Positions 1 through 9,009 of a DNA stretch of 19,146 nt are shown piece by piece. The notes below the pieces were generated by a model that was not told where the DNA came from, ran no database searches, and worked only from the letters and a program-made list of their open reading frames with translations. How positions within the stretch are numbered: position 1 is the first letter of the stretch; the number at the start of each line of letters is the position of its first letter. Source of the stretch: Rhodocollybia butyracea (taxonomy: Eukaryota; Basidiomycota; Agaricomycetes; Agaricales; Omphalotaceae). The stretch covers positions 1 through 19,146 of the forward strand of contig JADNRY010001005.1 of assembly GCA_015501585.1 (NCBI GenBank). Reading direction: 5' to 3'. The position numbers were made by a program, and so were the translations under genes.

Positions 1-202
1 GCCACGGTTCTTTGGTAGTCTTCCGGTTCCGCAACCCAGCTCAGTTCATAGCCCAGGTACTAATACGCCTAGATTTGGAAATCAGGCAGCCAAGGTGCTT
101 CGAATTCTGCGATCTCCGGCAACTCGGCATATAACAGCTCAGCTCATGGTCACAATTCCTTGGCGCGTACTGATCATTCAACGCCGTTTCCGCGCTCAGC
201 TT

Positions 203-2028
203 AGTCCAAATGCTGGCTTCACTGTCCACAGTCCTGCTCCTACACGGCCTACTCGACTGAGCTGAAGGAAACGGTCATCTGCAATAATGTCGATGCTTCA
301 AAACACTCTGAACCCCCCTCCGAAAGTCATACTCGCCTTCCTACTCCACCTGCAACTCAGGTGGTCAGCACTTCCTACGCGCCTATTCAGATGCCGAAAA
401 CCGTCCATATCCTCAACGGAACTCAACACCCCCAGCAGCCTCATCTATTCCCCACGAGTCACAAATCCACGAATCCTTTCTCGCCTCCAGGAACACCAGC
501 CCCTTCGCCCACGCCTCGCCTGGGAGACACATCTGGCGGTGTCAACGGGAATGACGCGTCGGACACTGCTGAGAAAGAGCGTCTAACGGGACTGATGATG
601 AGGCACAAGTATCCGACGCTGGACAGAGAGCAGAACCTGCAGGTTCTTCACGTCATTCTTGTTTGGGTGCAGGGGAGCGTTCCTTGAGAAAGGCAACTGC
701 AGCCTTGAAGCGAAAGCGCCTCAATGAGGCAATCTCGAAGTTCCAGAGCGAACAGGAGAAATTAATTGAGGTTCTCGCCGAAGAGCATGATGTGAGCGTC
801 AGCAAATTCAAGAAATCGCGGTTCATCCCAGCATCATCTCAGGAAGAGATCAAATAGCGCTTGGGACGCTATTGTTCATGCCAAATCTCAAGAACTCAAT
901 GCGGGTGAGCTCAATTTTTTGTCATTGTTTCGTACCTTGTATCATTGAACTGATGTGTGGTTATTATCGAATAGATCGGCCAAAGGGGGACAGGTTGCAC
1001 ATCTCAGAAATTCGTTGAGCAGCAAAACGAGATAAGAGTCTAATGGCAGCAAAAAAGGATAAGAAGAAGCTGGAGGTCTTGATGGAGAATTTATCAGAGT
1101 ATCAGCAACAAAAGAAGGATGTGGCTAAGATATCTAATAAGGTGGGGACGTCCCGAGCCACAAAGCTGCTGCATAAATTCAATCAAGATGTATGTGGCCC
1201 ATCTTTCTAATCGACATGCACTACTAATGGTTTGCTGTTTCTAGTTTCAATCCTACATGAGCAACGGAACTGTCAGGTTTCGGTATTTTCACTTGTGGAT
1301 TGTTTGAGACAACTATAGCCTATGGTCATCGGCAGTGGCCCAGTATGGGATTTCTTCAGGACCCATTTCAAGAAGAAGTGTACGAGATTGCACTCATGTT
1401 TGAGAGCTTTGTTACGACTTATAACAAGGTGTGTATTTTTAGTTTTTTGCTCACACTATGTGCTTAGTGATCCCATGTTAGTGGGCACTCGGAAGCTCGT
1501 GAACAGTGAGAAGGCCAAGCAAACCATTGCAATCATTCTAGAGGGGCTCCGTAAGTTCCTTATTTGCAGTGTTGTCAATAAACAAGTTGATGGACCTTTT
1601 TTCACTAGGTAACATTACAGGCGAAGATCGTATTGTCATGAACTACGCCAACTACAGCACAAAAATCATCGCAAAGTACAAGATTGATATTGTCGGATGG
1701 CCGGAGTCGGTTCCCAAGGAGTCGCCACGAGAAATCAAGAATAAAGAGGCGCTTGATTCTCTCTATGAAGCTTGGTCATCTGGAATGGCGTATTGGGTGA
1801 AAATGAGCGAGCGGAGTACAAGATGTGTTCCACCAGCGCAGCGACGCTGGTGGAACACATGCAAAGCCATCAAAGAAAAGATAGCATCCAGCCAAAGATG
1901 CTGCTCAGGCTGGACCGTCTAAGCGACAACAAACAAGGAAAGGAAAGGAAAGGGCTTCGTCTTTGGGTGGTGAGGACGAGGAGAGCAAGGAGGAGGAGGA
2001 CGAGGAGGACGAGCTCGACGACAATTAG
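203..2028 (+). pseudogene. Degenerate gene of an Agaricomycete-expanded hypothetical family (coiled-coil, GWP motif)
   Basis: I recognise the layout, not a function: many mushroom genomes carry this family in large numbers. The first part (203-687) is rich in Ser, Thr and Pro with no clear ATG. A Lys/Glu-rich helical stretch follows (LRKATAALKRKR near 684). Then come VHAKSQELNADRPKG, joined across an intron at about 906-975, and FESFVTTYNK before another likely intron (from about 1430). The hallmark block at 1615-1800 contains NYANYSTKI, then GWPESVP and SGMAYWVKM. The tail is basic, then acidic, ending at TAG 2026-2028. It is broken: a 1-nt frame change at about 851-856, an in-frame TGA at 1016-1018, a poor fit around 1240-1330, and another frame change near 1800. 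The intron borders are read by eye. Calling it a pseudogene is firm; the 5' limit is weak and may belong to something else. Confidence 0.6.
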
Positions 2029-2500
2029 CCGTGTCATTTTTGTTTCCAGCGGACTTTGCTTTTTTCAGTCATGGGCGCTTTTCGTATCGCAGCACAAGTA
2101 GTCATTTATTTCTTGTATACTTTATTCAGTTAGTAGTTAATATATTATATTATGCATTTAACGGAAATGTTGCCTCAGACGATGGGCGGGAGGCGGGACA
2201 ATGAGCGGGTAAGCGGGATGACAGGCAGGGAGGAGTATGATGAGCGGGAACCGGAACAGTCAGCGAGTGGAAAGTAGCATCCGGTTATCCGGTCATGTGT
2301 TGGGTGACATCATCTCCGGCAGGCCAGCCTCTTACCTGCCTCAGTGTACAAAATTCCTCAGTTTACTGGCTATTATAACTTAGTAGTACTTTAACATGTT
2401 TATGCATATCTAGGCCATAGCTCCAAATGCTATGTATATATAGCGGACATCAACCGATCAATCGGTTCTATATATATAGGTACTTGGGATTAACAGGTGT
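2029..2500. other. Intergenic stretch, no gene seen
   Basis: No coding frame is supported. At 2180-2270 there is a purine-biased run with repeated AGCGGG/GCGGGA words. At 2430-2480 TATATATA tracts flank the palindrome ACCGATCAATCGGT, which could form an AT-rich hairpin. I see no mobile-element ends that I can pair. Confidence 0.5.
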
Positions 2501-2513
2501 GAGTAGCCTGAGC

Positions 2514-2565
2514 TGACTTAAGTATAAGACCAATTCAAGCCCCAACTTCAGGTTGGCTTGAGTTA
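2514..2565. repeat. Dyad-rich repeat, left copy
   Basis: This stretch (TGACTTAAGTATAAG ... TTCAAGCCCCAACTT) recurs in direct orientation at 3837-3890 on the other side of the Myb element. A related inverted piece lies at 5172-5192, beyond the mariner element. The words CAAGCC, CAACTT, AAGTTG and GGCTTG also pair within each copy. It looks like host repeat sequence in which the two transposons sit. Confidence 0.6.
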
Positions 2566-2568
2566 GGG

Positions 2569-2620
2569 TTAGTCCTGCAACTTTTTCAGGGCGAAAATTT
2601 CAGGCATCAAATTATTTTAG
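2569..2620 (+). repeat. Left terminal inverted repeat of the Myb element
   Basis: Begins TTAGTCCTGCAACTTTTTCA. The first 33 bases are the exact reverse complement of 3761-3793. The inner part (to TATTTTAG) matches with a few substitutions, mostly transitions. Confidence 0.85.
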
Positions 2621-2627
2621 TTAAGCA

Positions 2628-3602
2628 CTATGCTTTGAGCATGATGGAAGCCTGTTTGCGCCGCTTGGGAGACGGCTCAACGCTTGGGCCAAGGAAGCTT
2701 CTCAGCGAGTCGCCGACATGACGAGTGGAAGCAGCCAACTCAGCCAAAGCATCAGGGGCGGTACAACAAGACTTCTTGGAGGCAGATGCAGTTGCACTGT
2801 CATCAGCAGAGCGCTTACCGAGGTTTCGCTTGAATGGAGTCTATAAAATAGTATTAGACCCAAAAAATCAATGCAGAGAAAGCATTACCACGTACCGGTT
2901 TGAGGTTCTCTTTGATGATTGATTGAGGTGCTTCATGGGGTACACACTCATCTAACTCATGATCAGAGTCATCTGGAACATTGATGAACTGAGAAGATGA
3001 TTCTGTGGGTGTAGTCTGTGAGGATTCTGATTGTGTTGACTGAGAAAAAGGATCCATCGATTGCGATTGACTCAGAGTCAACAGATCACCATCAGATGAC
3101 AACTGAGTGAACAGTGAGCTAGCAATGTTGAGAACATGAGCTCCCTTCGCAACTTGTGGACACATTTCAGCCATCTTCTCATAGTGAGGCCAGCCTACAT
3201 TGGCAAAGGGTGCAAAGATTGGATGAGCCGTCTTGAATGAATCCCAAGCATCGGCATTGTCAGGAGTTACCTGGAAGCCGAACTCATCATCATAAGGCCA
3301 TCCGGAAGCTCCAGGATAAGTGTGTCCCTTGACATCCCGAAGCGCTTCACAGATCCTTTTAAGCTGAGATAACAATCAGTAACTGAGTGGAAAGTCCAGC
3401 ACACCTTTTGCCACTGAGTCTTACATGAACTAGCTGTCTTTGGACCACCTTGAGCAGGCGGAGGTTGAACAAAATGAGCAGCTAGTCCATTGACCATCTG
3501 TTTGGTCAGATTGCCACCCTCTCCAAGCTCTGAACAATGATCATACACATAATTCACAAGCCTTTCCTTATCCGGGTCAAGCCATTTAGCATGCGGTGCC
3601 AT
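2628..3602 (-). CDS. Myb/SANT-like DNA-binding domain protein, 3 exons, 292 aa
   Basis: Exons are 3405-3602, 2896-3363 and 2628-2840, joined by 41-nt and 55-nt GT-AG introns, both phase 0, giving 292 residues with no break. Residues 1-110 hold the Myb/SANT-like helical domain: W7 in the first helix, NLTKQMVNGLAAHF in the second, and SSCKTQWQK followed across intron 1 by LKRICEALRD in the third. Then come SGWPYDDEFGF, DAWDSF, GWPHYEKM and KGAHVL, the conserved second half I recall for fungal Myb/SANT-like proteins. A Ser/Gln/Thr-rich acidic linker follows. The last exon has two basic patches (FKRNLGKR and PKRRK), probably nuclear localisation. The start at 3602 is chosen because the domain follows at once; an upstream in-frame ATG at 3689 would add an unrelated hydrophobic stretch. 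The gene fills a transposon, so it is probably a transposon DNA-binding partner or a co-opted regulator. No transposase domain is seen. Confidence 0.85.
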
Positions 3603-3741
3603 AGCGATGTGAACGAGTGATAAAAAATGAGTGTATTGTGCCACTGAATTCGCAGAAGAAAGAAAGATGAAAGGATAACAGTTGATCACACATTGTTACT
3701 TGTTATTATATTATGTGCTCCATCCCGAGCGCTCTGCCTAT

Positions 3742-3793
3742 CCAAAATATTTTGACACCCGAAATTTTCGCCCTGAAAAAGTTGCAGGACTAA
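3742..3793 (-). repeat. Right terminal inverted repeat of the Myb element
   Basis: Ends in GTTGCAGGACTAA, the reverse complement of the left end. Together with 2569-2620 it encloses the Myb/SANT-like gene, and it probably contains or borders that gene's promoter. Confidence 0.85.
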
Positions 3794-3836
3794 GCCTTAA
3801 CCTGAGTTGACTTAGGCACATATGCCAACTTCAGGT

Positions 3837-3905
3837 TGACTTGAGTATAAGGCTTATTCAAGCCCCAACTTTGAGTTGACTCAAGTTAGCCTAAGTTGAC
3901 CCGAG
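3837..3905. repeat. Dyad-rich repeat, right copy
   Basis: TGACTTGAGTATAAGG ... TTCAAGCCCCAACTT repeats the left-flank sequence at 2514-2565 in the same orientation. It continues as GAGTTGACTCAAGTTAG, which is itself nearly self-complementary, up to the mariner boundary. Confidence 0.6.
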
Positions 3906-3941
3906 TATACTTGTGACCATGGAAAAAAAATGGTCTGGCAT
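3906..3941 (+). repeat. Left terminal inverted repeat of the mariner element
   Basis: Pairs with 5129-5164. It is followed by about 115 bases of untranslated sequence before the transposase stop at 4057. Confidence 0.75.
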
Positions 3942-4056
3942 GCCTGCCCATTTTTTATCATGTTCATACTTTATCTCTTTTCCTCCTTGTACTTGCATTA
4001 CAAGTCCTTGGTTGTTCCAGAAAGTTTATATACATCAATATTACCCATTCAGCTAT

Positions 4057-5091
4057 TCAAAATTTTGTGTGACCTCCTTCAACTTCCAAAACTGCTTCGA
4101 CAATCCTGTCCATATGCCCAACATATTTATCAATATCTTCCAGCTCTATCTGATCCCAGACCTCCTTTACTGCACTCTTTAGGCCATCCATGGCTGTTGG
4201 TTGGTGTCTCTGCTTCCTCAAACAAGTTTTGAGCTTGTGCCAGACCGGCTCGATAGGGTTAACATCAGGAGAAGACGATGGGTGGGAAAAGATTGGGATG
4301 TTACGCTCTTTGAGCCAATTGAGTGTCAATTTTGTTGTATGAGTAGGTGCGCCATCCTGCTGGAAATCTACTTCTCCTCTCTCTGACTCCAGTTCTTCCA
4401 GGAATGGTAACATAGCTGGTCCCAGAACTTGATCCTGGTACCGCACTGCATTCATTCCGCCTCCCTTTCCTCCTGGGTACTCCAAGACAACCAATGGCCC
4501 CTTCTTGCCCTTCATGATGCATCCCCACACCATAACCCAAATGCTAGACTGTTTGAATGTTGGAATTAAACAGTCTTCTTTGTATTCTTCATCGGCACAA
4601 TGCGTAACAAACACTCGACCACGCGAATCACCAAGATAAACATAACATTTGTCTGACCAGATGACCTTCTCCCAGTCTTAACCCTTTTTTTCCTTTGCCC
4701 AGGCTCTCCTTTTATTCTTCTGCAGCACTGTGAGGTACAGAACTTTCCTAGCAACACGTCAATGGTAACCTTCTTTGGCAAGATGGTCCCTGACTGTTGT
4801 CACGCTAAGCTGTGGTTCAACATGGCTTCCGATCTCTTCAAATGGCATGCAACAATTATTTTTAACAGTGTCAATGAGCTGCTGCCTTGTCACATTGGTC
4901 ACTTTTGTCCGGCGCCCATTGTGTCCCTGTCTATGAGTCGATCCTGTTTTAGAAAATTTCTGCCAAATCTTTTTTGCAGTGCCAAAGGGAATATTGGTCA
5001 ATTTAGCAGCTTCAGGGATTGTTTTACCAGCCTGGATGGCACCAACGAGGTGATTCTTCTTTGGAGAACTATGGTGATGACCCATATACAA
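4057..5091 (-). pseudogene. Tc1-type DD34E transposase, two in-frame stops
   Basis: One continuous frame of about 344 codons runs from ATG 5091 (or 5085) to the stop at 4057, the usual length for Tc1 transposases. It is interrupted by TGA at 4759-4761 and TAA at 4678-4680; no frameshift is needed. The N-terminal third is a helix-turn-helix DNA-binding region (AIQAGKTIPEAAKLTNIPFG) and a second Tc1-like helix region ending VRDHLAKEGYH. The first catalytic Asp is in VIWSDK just after the second stop. The second is in FQQDGAPTH. The catalytic Glu is in DVNPIEPVW, 34 residues after the second Asp. The motif is therefore complete and only the two stops disable it. Both stops could come from C-to-T changes of CGA and CAA codons, in line with the transition-only differences in the ends; this is inference. 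Confidence 0.88.
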
Positions 5092-5128
5092 TTGGTAGAT
5101 AATTTACAGTACATACAAATGCAAACAC

Positions 5129-5164
5129 GATGCCGGACCGTTTTTTTCTGTAGTCATGAGTATA
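5129..5164 (-). repeat. Right terminal inverted repeat of the mariner element
   Basis: The reverse complement matches the left end with transitions only. It lies about 40 bases upstream of the transposase start. Confidence 0.75.
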
Positions 5165-5171
5165 TGTCAGA

Positions 5172-5192
5172 TTAACTTGAGTTGGCTTGAAC
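5172..5192. repeat. Third, inverted piece of the dyad-rich repeat
   Basis: TTAACTTGAGTTGGCTTGAA resembles the reverse complement of the TTCAAGCCCCAACTT part of the copies at 2514 and 3837. It lies just outside the mariner element. Confidence 0.4.
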
Positions 5193-6924
5193 ATAGCAAG
5201 AAGCTGACTGGGTTAAGTGACTTTCCCTAGCTATGGAAGTCATAAGAAAACATCTGCAGCCTATGGGACATATAACTTGAATGTGAGCAAGTCACTAACA
5301 AGATTAATAAAAGGAAATAGTAGTAATAACAGGACCCCTGATAATAGGTGGACATTACAGATCCAGAAATCCTATCATCTCATAGGATCTTAGAGATGCA
5401 TCCTTCACTTATGACCTCATCACTCTTCTTAGCTACCTCAGAACTCAAGGCCCACTGGTTTTTTGATTACACAGTCTGGACTCCTATGCTAAGTATTGTA
5501 TTCCATTGTGTGGGCATCAGGCTGATAATAAAGATGCCAGCCACATGACCTTCTCTCGGTGTTGACTTAGTGAGAGGAAACTGAAGCTTCCCAAGTGAAG
5601 TCTCCTAGTAGTTAATATTTCTGATGACTTACAAATGACTTATGAGCTTCACTTTCAGAGACGCAGATATCAGATATGATGAGTTGCAGGAACCTCGCAA
5701 TGACTACAGCCCAACTACAGCCTCACAATCTCAAACCTTGACCAGACCCAAGGCAGTTCAAAGTGCTACAAGCAACTTTTATAAGTAGCACAACCTTGAG
5801 ATTGCATATTGACTGTTTCTTGTGGAAGCAACTATATCACAGTCCGAAGCATGGGCCAGGCCCCTGCAATTATTGTGGACACTTATGCCTTCAATACTAC
5901 TTCCACTACTTCTGGTCTTTGGAATGACATTGACATTGGCGCCTATGGCATCGGAAACCCATCTATACAACTTTCAGCTCCAAGCTCTGTAACAACTGGC
6001 ATTGTTGGGGACTTCAGTATTGAGGTTGGCCTTGAGTTCAGTAGGTTTAGGTTTATGCAAGTGGGTAATGTAGAAAATTCTGACATTTGCCTTGAAGATT
6101 CTTCAATAGGTTCACTGTGGCAGATGATTATTGGGAATATTGCTCAGCTTTCAAATTGTACCCTAAGTGGCAAGGCCTTGCTTCCCACTGACAATATTTC
6201 TGACAATATGCTGTGGGAGGAAGCTATAGAAGTTGGAACTTCAAGTTACAATCCCAAATCTGTGGGGGTTGATTTCACTATCAACTGTTCAACAATCAAT
6301 ACACCAGTGATTAGTTATGCTCTGCTCACGCCAACACCCACCACATCTCTAGATAGTCAACTCTTATTTGTAAACTATACAGATAGCACTATTGTGTTGG
6401 AAGGACAGTGGCAGGACTCTTCACCAGGTGGTGGGCCCGGAACGTCAAGCGCAATTACTGGTGCTACAATGAAGTTTCCATTCACAGGTCTGTAACTTCC
6501 CCATATTGTTCTTTTTATTGTGGGTCAACAAAAAAAAACAATAGGATGGAACATAACACTTCTTGGGTTTTTTGAATCAACCACTTTGGGAAATATCACT
6601 CTCAGTGTTTCACTTGATGAACAAACACAAGTCCGACTTGAATTTGAGGGTGACAGCAATAATGAATTCTCGTCCAAGTCATCCTACTACTTTGAATACT
6701 TCACCCTTGTTCAGCAGGAATCAGATAGTGGCAATCATACCATTACAGTTGAGGTTCTGGAAGCTTCACTATTCCAGACATTTTCCTTTCGTGGATTCAC
6801 CTACATTCCTGGTTTTGCTACATTAAATGCCTGACCTCTCCATGTCAACATCATCGGATTCATCCCCTACTTTATCCCTTCATGGCTCAGGGCAGTTGCA
6901 TGGCGGGGCCATTGCTGGCATGTT

Positions 6925-6932
6925 GTTGGAGC
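6925..6932 (+). repeat. 8-bp target site duplication, left copy
   Basis: GTTGGAGC here is repeated exactly at 7654-7661. Copy A2 has the single empty site GTCGGAGC in the same context, which proves the insertion. Confidence 0.93.
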
Positions 6933-7003
6933 TAGAGATGTCCACAAGTCCGGATCCAAGTATACTTGGATCTGCTGTGCAAGTACTTGTGGACCAAAAG
7001 GTG

Positions 7004-7056
7004 ATACTTGTGACCTGTTGGGATCCGTGGGAAACGGGTACCTGGATCCGCAAGTA
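7004..7056 (+). repeat. Subterminal 53-bp direct repeat, copy 1
   Basis: Begins ATACTTGTGACCTGTTGGGA and ends GGATCCGCAAGTA. It differs from the second copy at 7527-7579 only by two C/T changes. Confidence 0.9.
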
Positions 7057-7526
7057 TTTATGCACAAGTACTTGCAAGTACTAATGGATCCCATGTATTC
7101 ACAAGTTACTTGTGAGTACCTGCAAGTATTTAAAACTTACCATGATAATTTTAACTATTAATGGCCATAACTATCATTTATTACCACATGTACTACTATG
7201 TGAGGTCTAGACAGCCAGATTTATTGGGGTCTGAGGCACTCAGAAGGGTGTCTAGCATCTATAATGGTACATAGTAGCATTACTTGGGCATGAAACAGTG
7301 ATCCTTAGTTGATGCAAGTATATACACTGTACCTATGCAGTCTACTATAGTGCATACAGCCAGACTTAGCTTGTTGTGTGTCAAGTGAAGGTATCAGCAG
7401 CTCAGATAATATCTAGTACATAATATAGAACAAACTCCAACCCTTACTTAGGCTGGGAAAATTTATTCTTGGCTTGTTCATAAATACTTGCAAGTACTTG
7501 TGAGTAGTGCAAATTTCGCCAAACCA

Positions 7527-7579
7527 ATACTTGTGACCTGTTGGGATCTGTGGGAAACGGGTACTTGGATCCGCAAGTA
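7527..7579 (+). repeat. Subterminal 53-bp direct repeat, copy 2
   Basis: Second copy of the repeat at 7004-7056, in the same orientation although the element ends are inverted. This suggests internal duplication or gene conversion within the element. Confidence 0.9.
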
Positions 7580-7653
7580 CCCCTACTTGCAAGTATTCCC
7601 ACGAGTCCTACCCGCATGTACTTGTTTGGGACCCGGACTCGTGGACATCTCTA

Positions 7654-7661
7654 GTTGGAGC
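7654..7661 (+). repeat. 8-bp target site duplication, right copy
   Basis: GTTGGAGC follows the right end of the hAT element, and the interrupted membrane helix resumes directly with CTCTTGCTGG, as in copy A2. Confidence 0.93.
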
Positions 7662-8260
7662 TCTTGCTGGGATATGTATAATCAAGCTGATCTTGTGGGT
7701 AGCATGGCGGCGGATCAAAAAGAGAAGATCGCTTTCACCAGCACAAGCAGGGGTGGAAGAGTCAATGTCGGGTATGCCCCAATTATTGGTGTTCAGGGAA
7801 TGTATATCTTATTAACTTTTTTTCTGCCTCAGAGGTGCACCACCCCCCAGGTCCAGACAATGCCACTCCCTTTGAGAAGGGGTATATTTCAAGTACTCCA
7901 CTAGATGATATGAATCACATACCAACACCCAATGCCCATGGGATCTCTCCATTTACAAAAGCTTACATCACCTCAAACAGCTCCAGGGACAGAAGGAGAT
8001 AGTACAGGTCAGGATCAAGAACAGCCTGTGCAGGAAAGCACTACCATATTGTTGCGTGAAGGCATTGTACATATGTCCTTGTTTCCTGTTGAACCTCCAA
8101 GTAACGGAAACAATGGCCCGAATGAAGATCAGGCCATGCCTCCAGAGCCGGACAGAACAGATCTTCTTCTTCTTGAGCGGCTCAATAACTTGATGAATAC
8201 CATTCAGCACCCCCCTGCATATGGACAGGAAGTGTTTCCCTAAACAGAGAATCATAGATT

Positions 8261-9009
8261 GGGTAGGAGAGGATTTATTTTGCTAATGGTAACAGACACA
8301 TTGAGCTGTACTTTATGTAAATCAATTATACATATAGCATACTTCTTCCTGGCCGCATTTCAGTGCGTGAGTATTCCTTGGAGCGAACTGAAGGAAACTG
8401 ATAGTCGCCTAATGATAATATGTCGTCAAAGAGCAGGTGCGAACAACGCAGGATATAGGAACAAGGGCAACTCATAAGCTCGCTTGATCAAATCAGTAGA
8501 CGGCGAGGTCAGAAACGAAAGGTCTTGAATCGAGTCTTTGGACGCCCCAGAACTCCTAAACTTGTGCTCTAACCAATATTTTTTCTAGCAGTCTGCATAC
8601 TGCAGTATTGCCCCATTTTGGGTAGTACATACGGGTGGAGGAGCAATATCAGACGAGCTTGCAGCAGTTGTGATCACGCACAGCTCCTTACATTGGGTAC
8701 GTGCACCGCTCTCGTGCTCCCCATGCAATGTTCATCGGAGCTCTCTTCCTATCCTACACTCTGAAGCTTGAAGGCCAACGTGACCATCGCTAACCAGACA
8801 CTTTGACTGGGACCAAACGGATATGCGCCACGAGCACCCAAGGCTGAAGAACCCCATTACCTACAACACACTTGTTCGTCTTCTGGGGATCCTCGTCGTC
8901 GCAATGATTATATCTCAGTCCCTACGTGCTTCGTTCGCCTAAATCTACAACAAGCAAAATACTCACCCTAATCCTACACGATACAAGTAATTTCAATCCT
9001 CTTAGATCT
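8261..9009. repeat. Spacer B1 between the convergent membrane protein and CoA-transferase genes
   Basis: No coding frame is supported. From about 8380 onward this sequence is recognisably shared with 14850-15536 (B2), and in part with 18780-19146 (B3). Landmarks common to all three include ACTTGTG(C/A)TCTA followed by CCAAT/CCGAT, TTTTTCT and GCCCCAT or similar. It contains the 3' regions of two genes that face each other, so 3' ends and terminators of both are expected here; I see no exact signal. Confidence 0.7.

Larger units (their letters stand above)
2569..3793 (-). mobile_element. 1.2-kb inverted-repeat DNA transposon carrying only a Myb/SANT-like gene
   Basis: The ends are inverted repeats. 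The outer 33 bases (2569-2601 against 3761-3793, beginning TTAGTCCTGCAAC) pair perfectly by eye, and pairing continues with scattered mismatches to about 52 bases. The only gene inside is the Myb/SANT-like gene on the minus strand. Its stop lies eight bases from one repeat and its start about 140 bases from the other, so the element is little more than ends plus this gene. The flanks read TTA on the left and TAA on the right. That fits either a TA duplication or a TWA-type site as used by PIF/Harbinger elements, which often encode a Myb/SANT partner of their transposase. No transposase is present, so any movement would need one supplied from elsewhere. The superfamily assignment is inference. 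Confidence 0.8.
3906..5164 (-). mobile_element. Tc1/mariner-type transposon (defective), about 1.26 kb
   Basis: The inverted ends are imperfect over about 35 bases. The left end (TATACTTGTGACC from 3906) pairs with the reverse complement of the right end (TATACTCATGACT, finishing at 5164), and both continue into an A-run and GGTCYGGCAT. All seven substitutions between the arms are transitions, plus one A-run length difference. TATA at both edges is consistent with the TA target duplication of this superfamily; the repeat makes the exact boundary ambiguous by two bases. The transposase frame fills the interior on the minus strand. The dyad-rich repeat continues on both sides, so the element inserted into that repeat. 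Confidence 0.85.
6933..7653. mobile_element. Non-autonomous hAT element, 721 bp, inside copy A1
   Basis: Starts TAGAGATGTCCACAAGTCCG; the other end is the inverse, finishing GGACATCTCTA, with matching over about 27 bases at few mismatches. The 8-bp duplication GTTGGAGC flanks it. TAGAGATG-like ends with an 8-bp duplication define the hAT superfamily. There is no transposase; the interior is AT-rich and non-coding. Near each end lies a 53-bp direct repeat (7004-7056 and 7527-7579) that differs at only two positions. The palindrome CAAGTACTTG occurs near 6979, 7063 and 7488. Such subterminal arrays are the usual binding sites of hAT transposases. A short frame around 7488-7904 that crosses the right boundary is not a gene. 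Confidence 0.93.
5348..8243 (+). pseudogene. Single-pass membrane protein, copy A1 (inactivated)
   Basis: Homologous over almost its whole length to copy A2 (16306-18636). A possible signal peptide begins at ATG 5396 (hydrophobic SLFLAT core). The ectodomain is read from about 5809: MGQAPAIIVDT, then VNYTDSTIVLEGQW, FPFTG spliced over a 57-nt intron (6488-6544) to WNITLLGFFES, then YFEYFTLVQQESDSGNH. This second half resembles the beta-sandwich repeats common in mushroom membrane proteins. A short Ser/Thr stalk, the membrane helix, a basic stop-transfer region and a tail ending HPPAYGQE follow, with a 61-nt intron at 7772-7832. Three lesions are visible against A2: a 5-nt loss near 6829-6834 that creates an early stop, a 721-bp hAT element in the membrane helix (6933-7653), and one extra base near 7977. 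It is clearly dead as a full-length protein. Confidence 0.8.

Noticed and set aside
2029..2500. Another transposon end around the TATATATA/ACCGATCAATCGGT region
   Set aside because: The palindrome is short and no partner end or duplication was found.
2725..2922. 65-codon plus frame
   Set aside because: Antisense to the last exon and intron of the Myb/SANT-like gene.
4057..5091. Frameshifts in the mariner transposase
   Set aside because: The separate open frames turn out to be one frame with two stop codons; no indel is needed.
7488..7904. 138-codon plus frame across the right end of the hAT element
   Set aside because: It joins transposon end, remnant membrane helix and an intron read through; an accidental frame.
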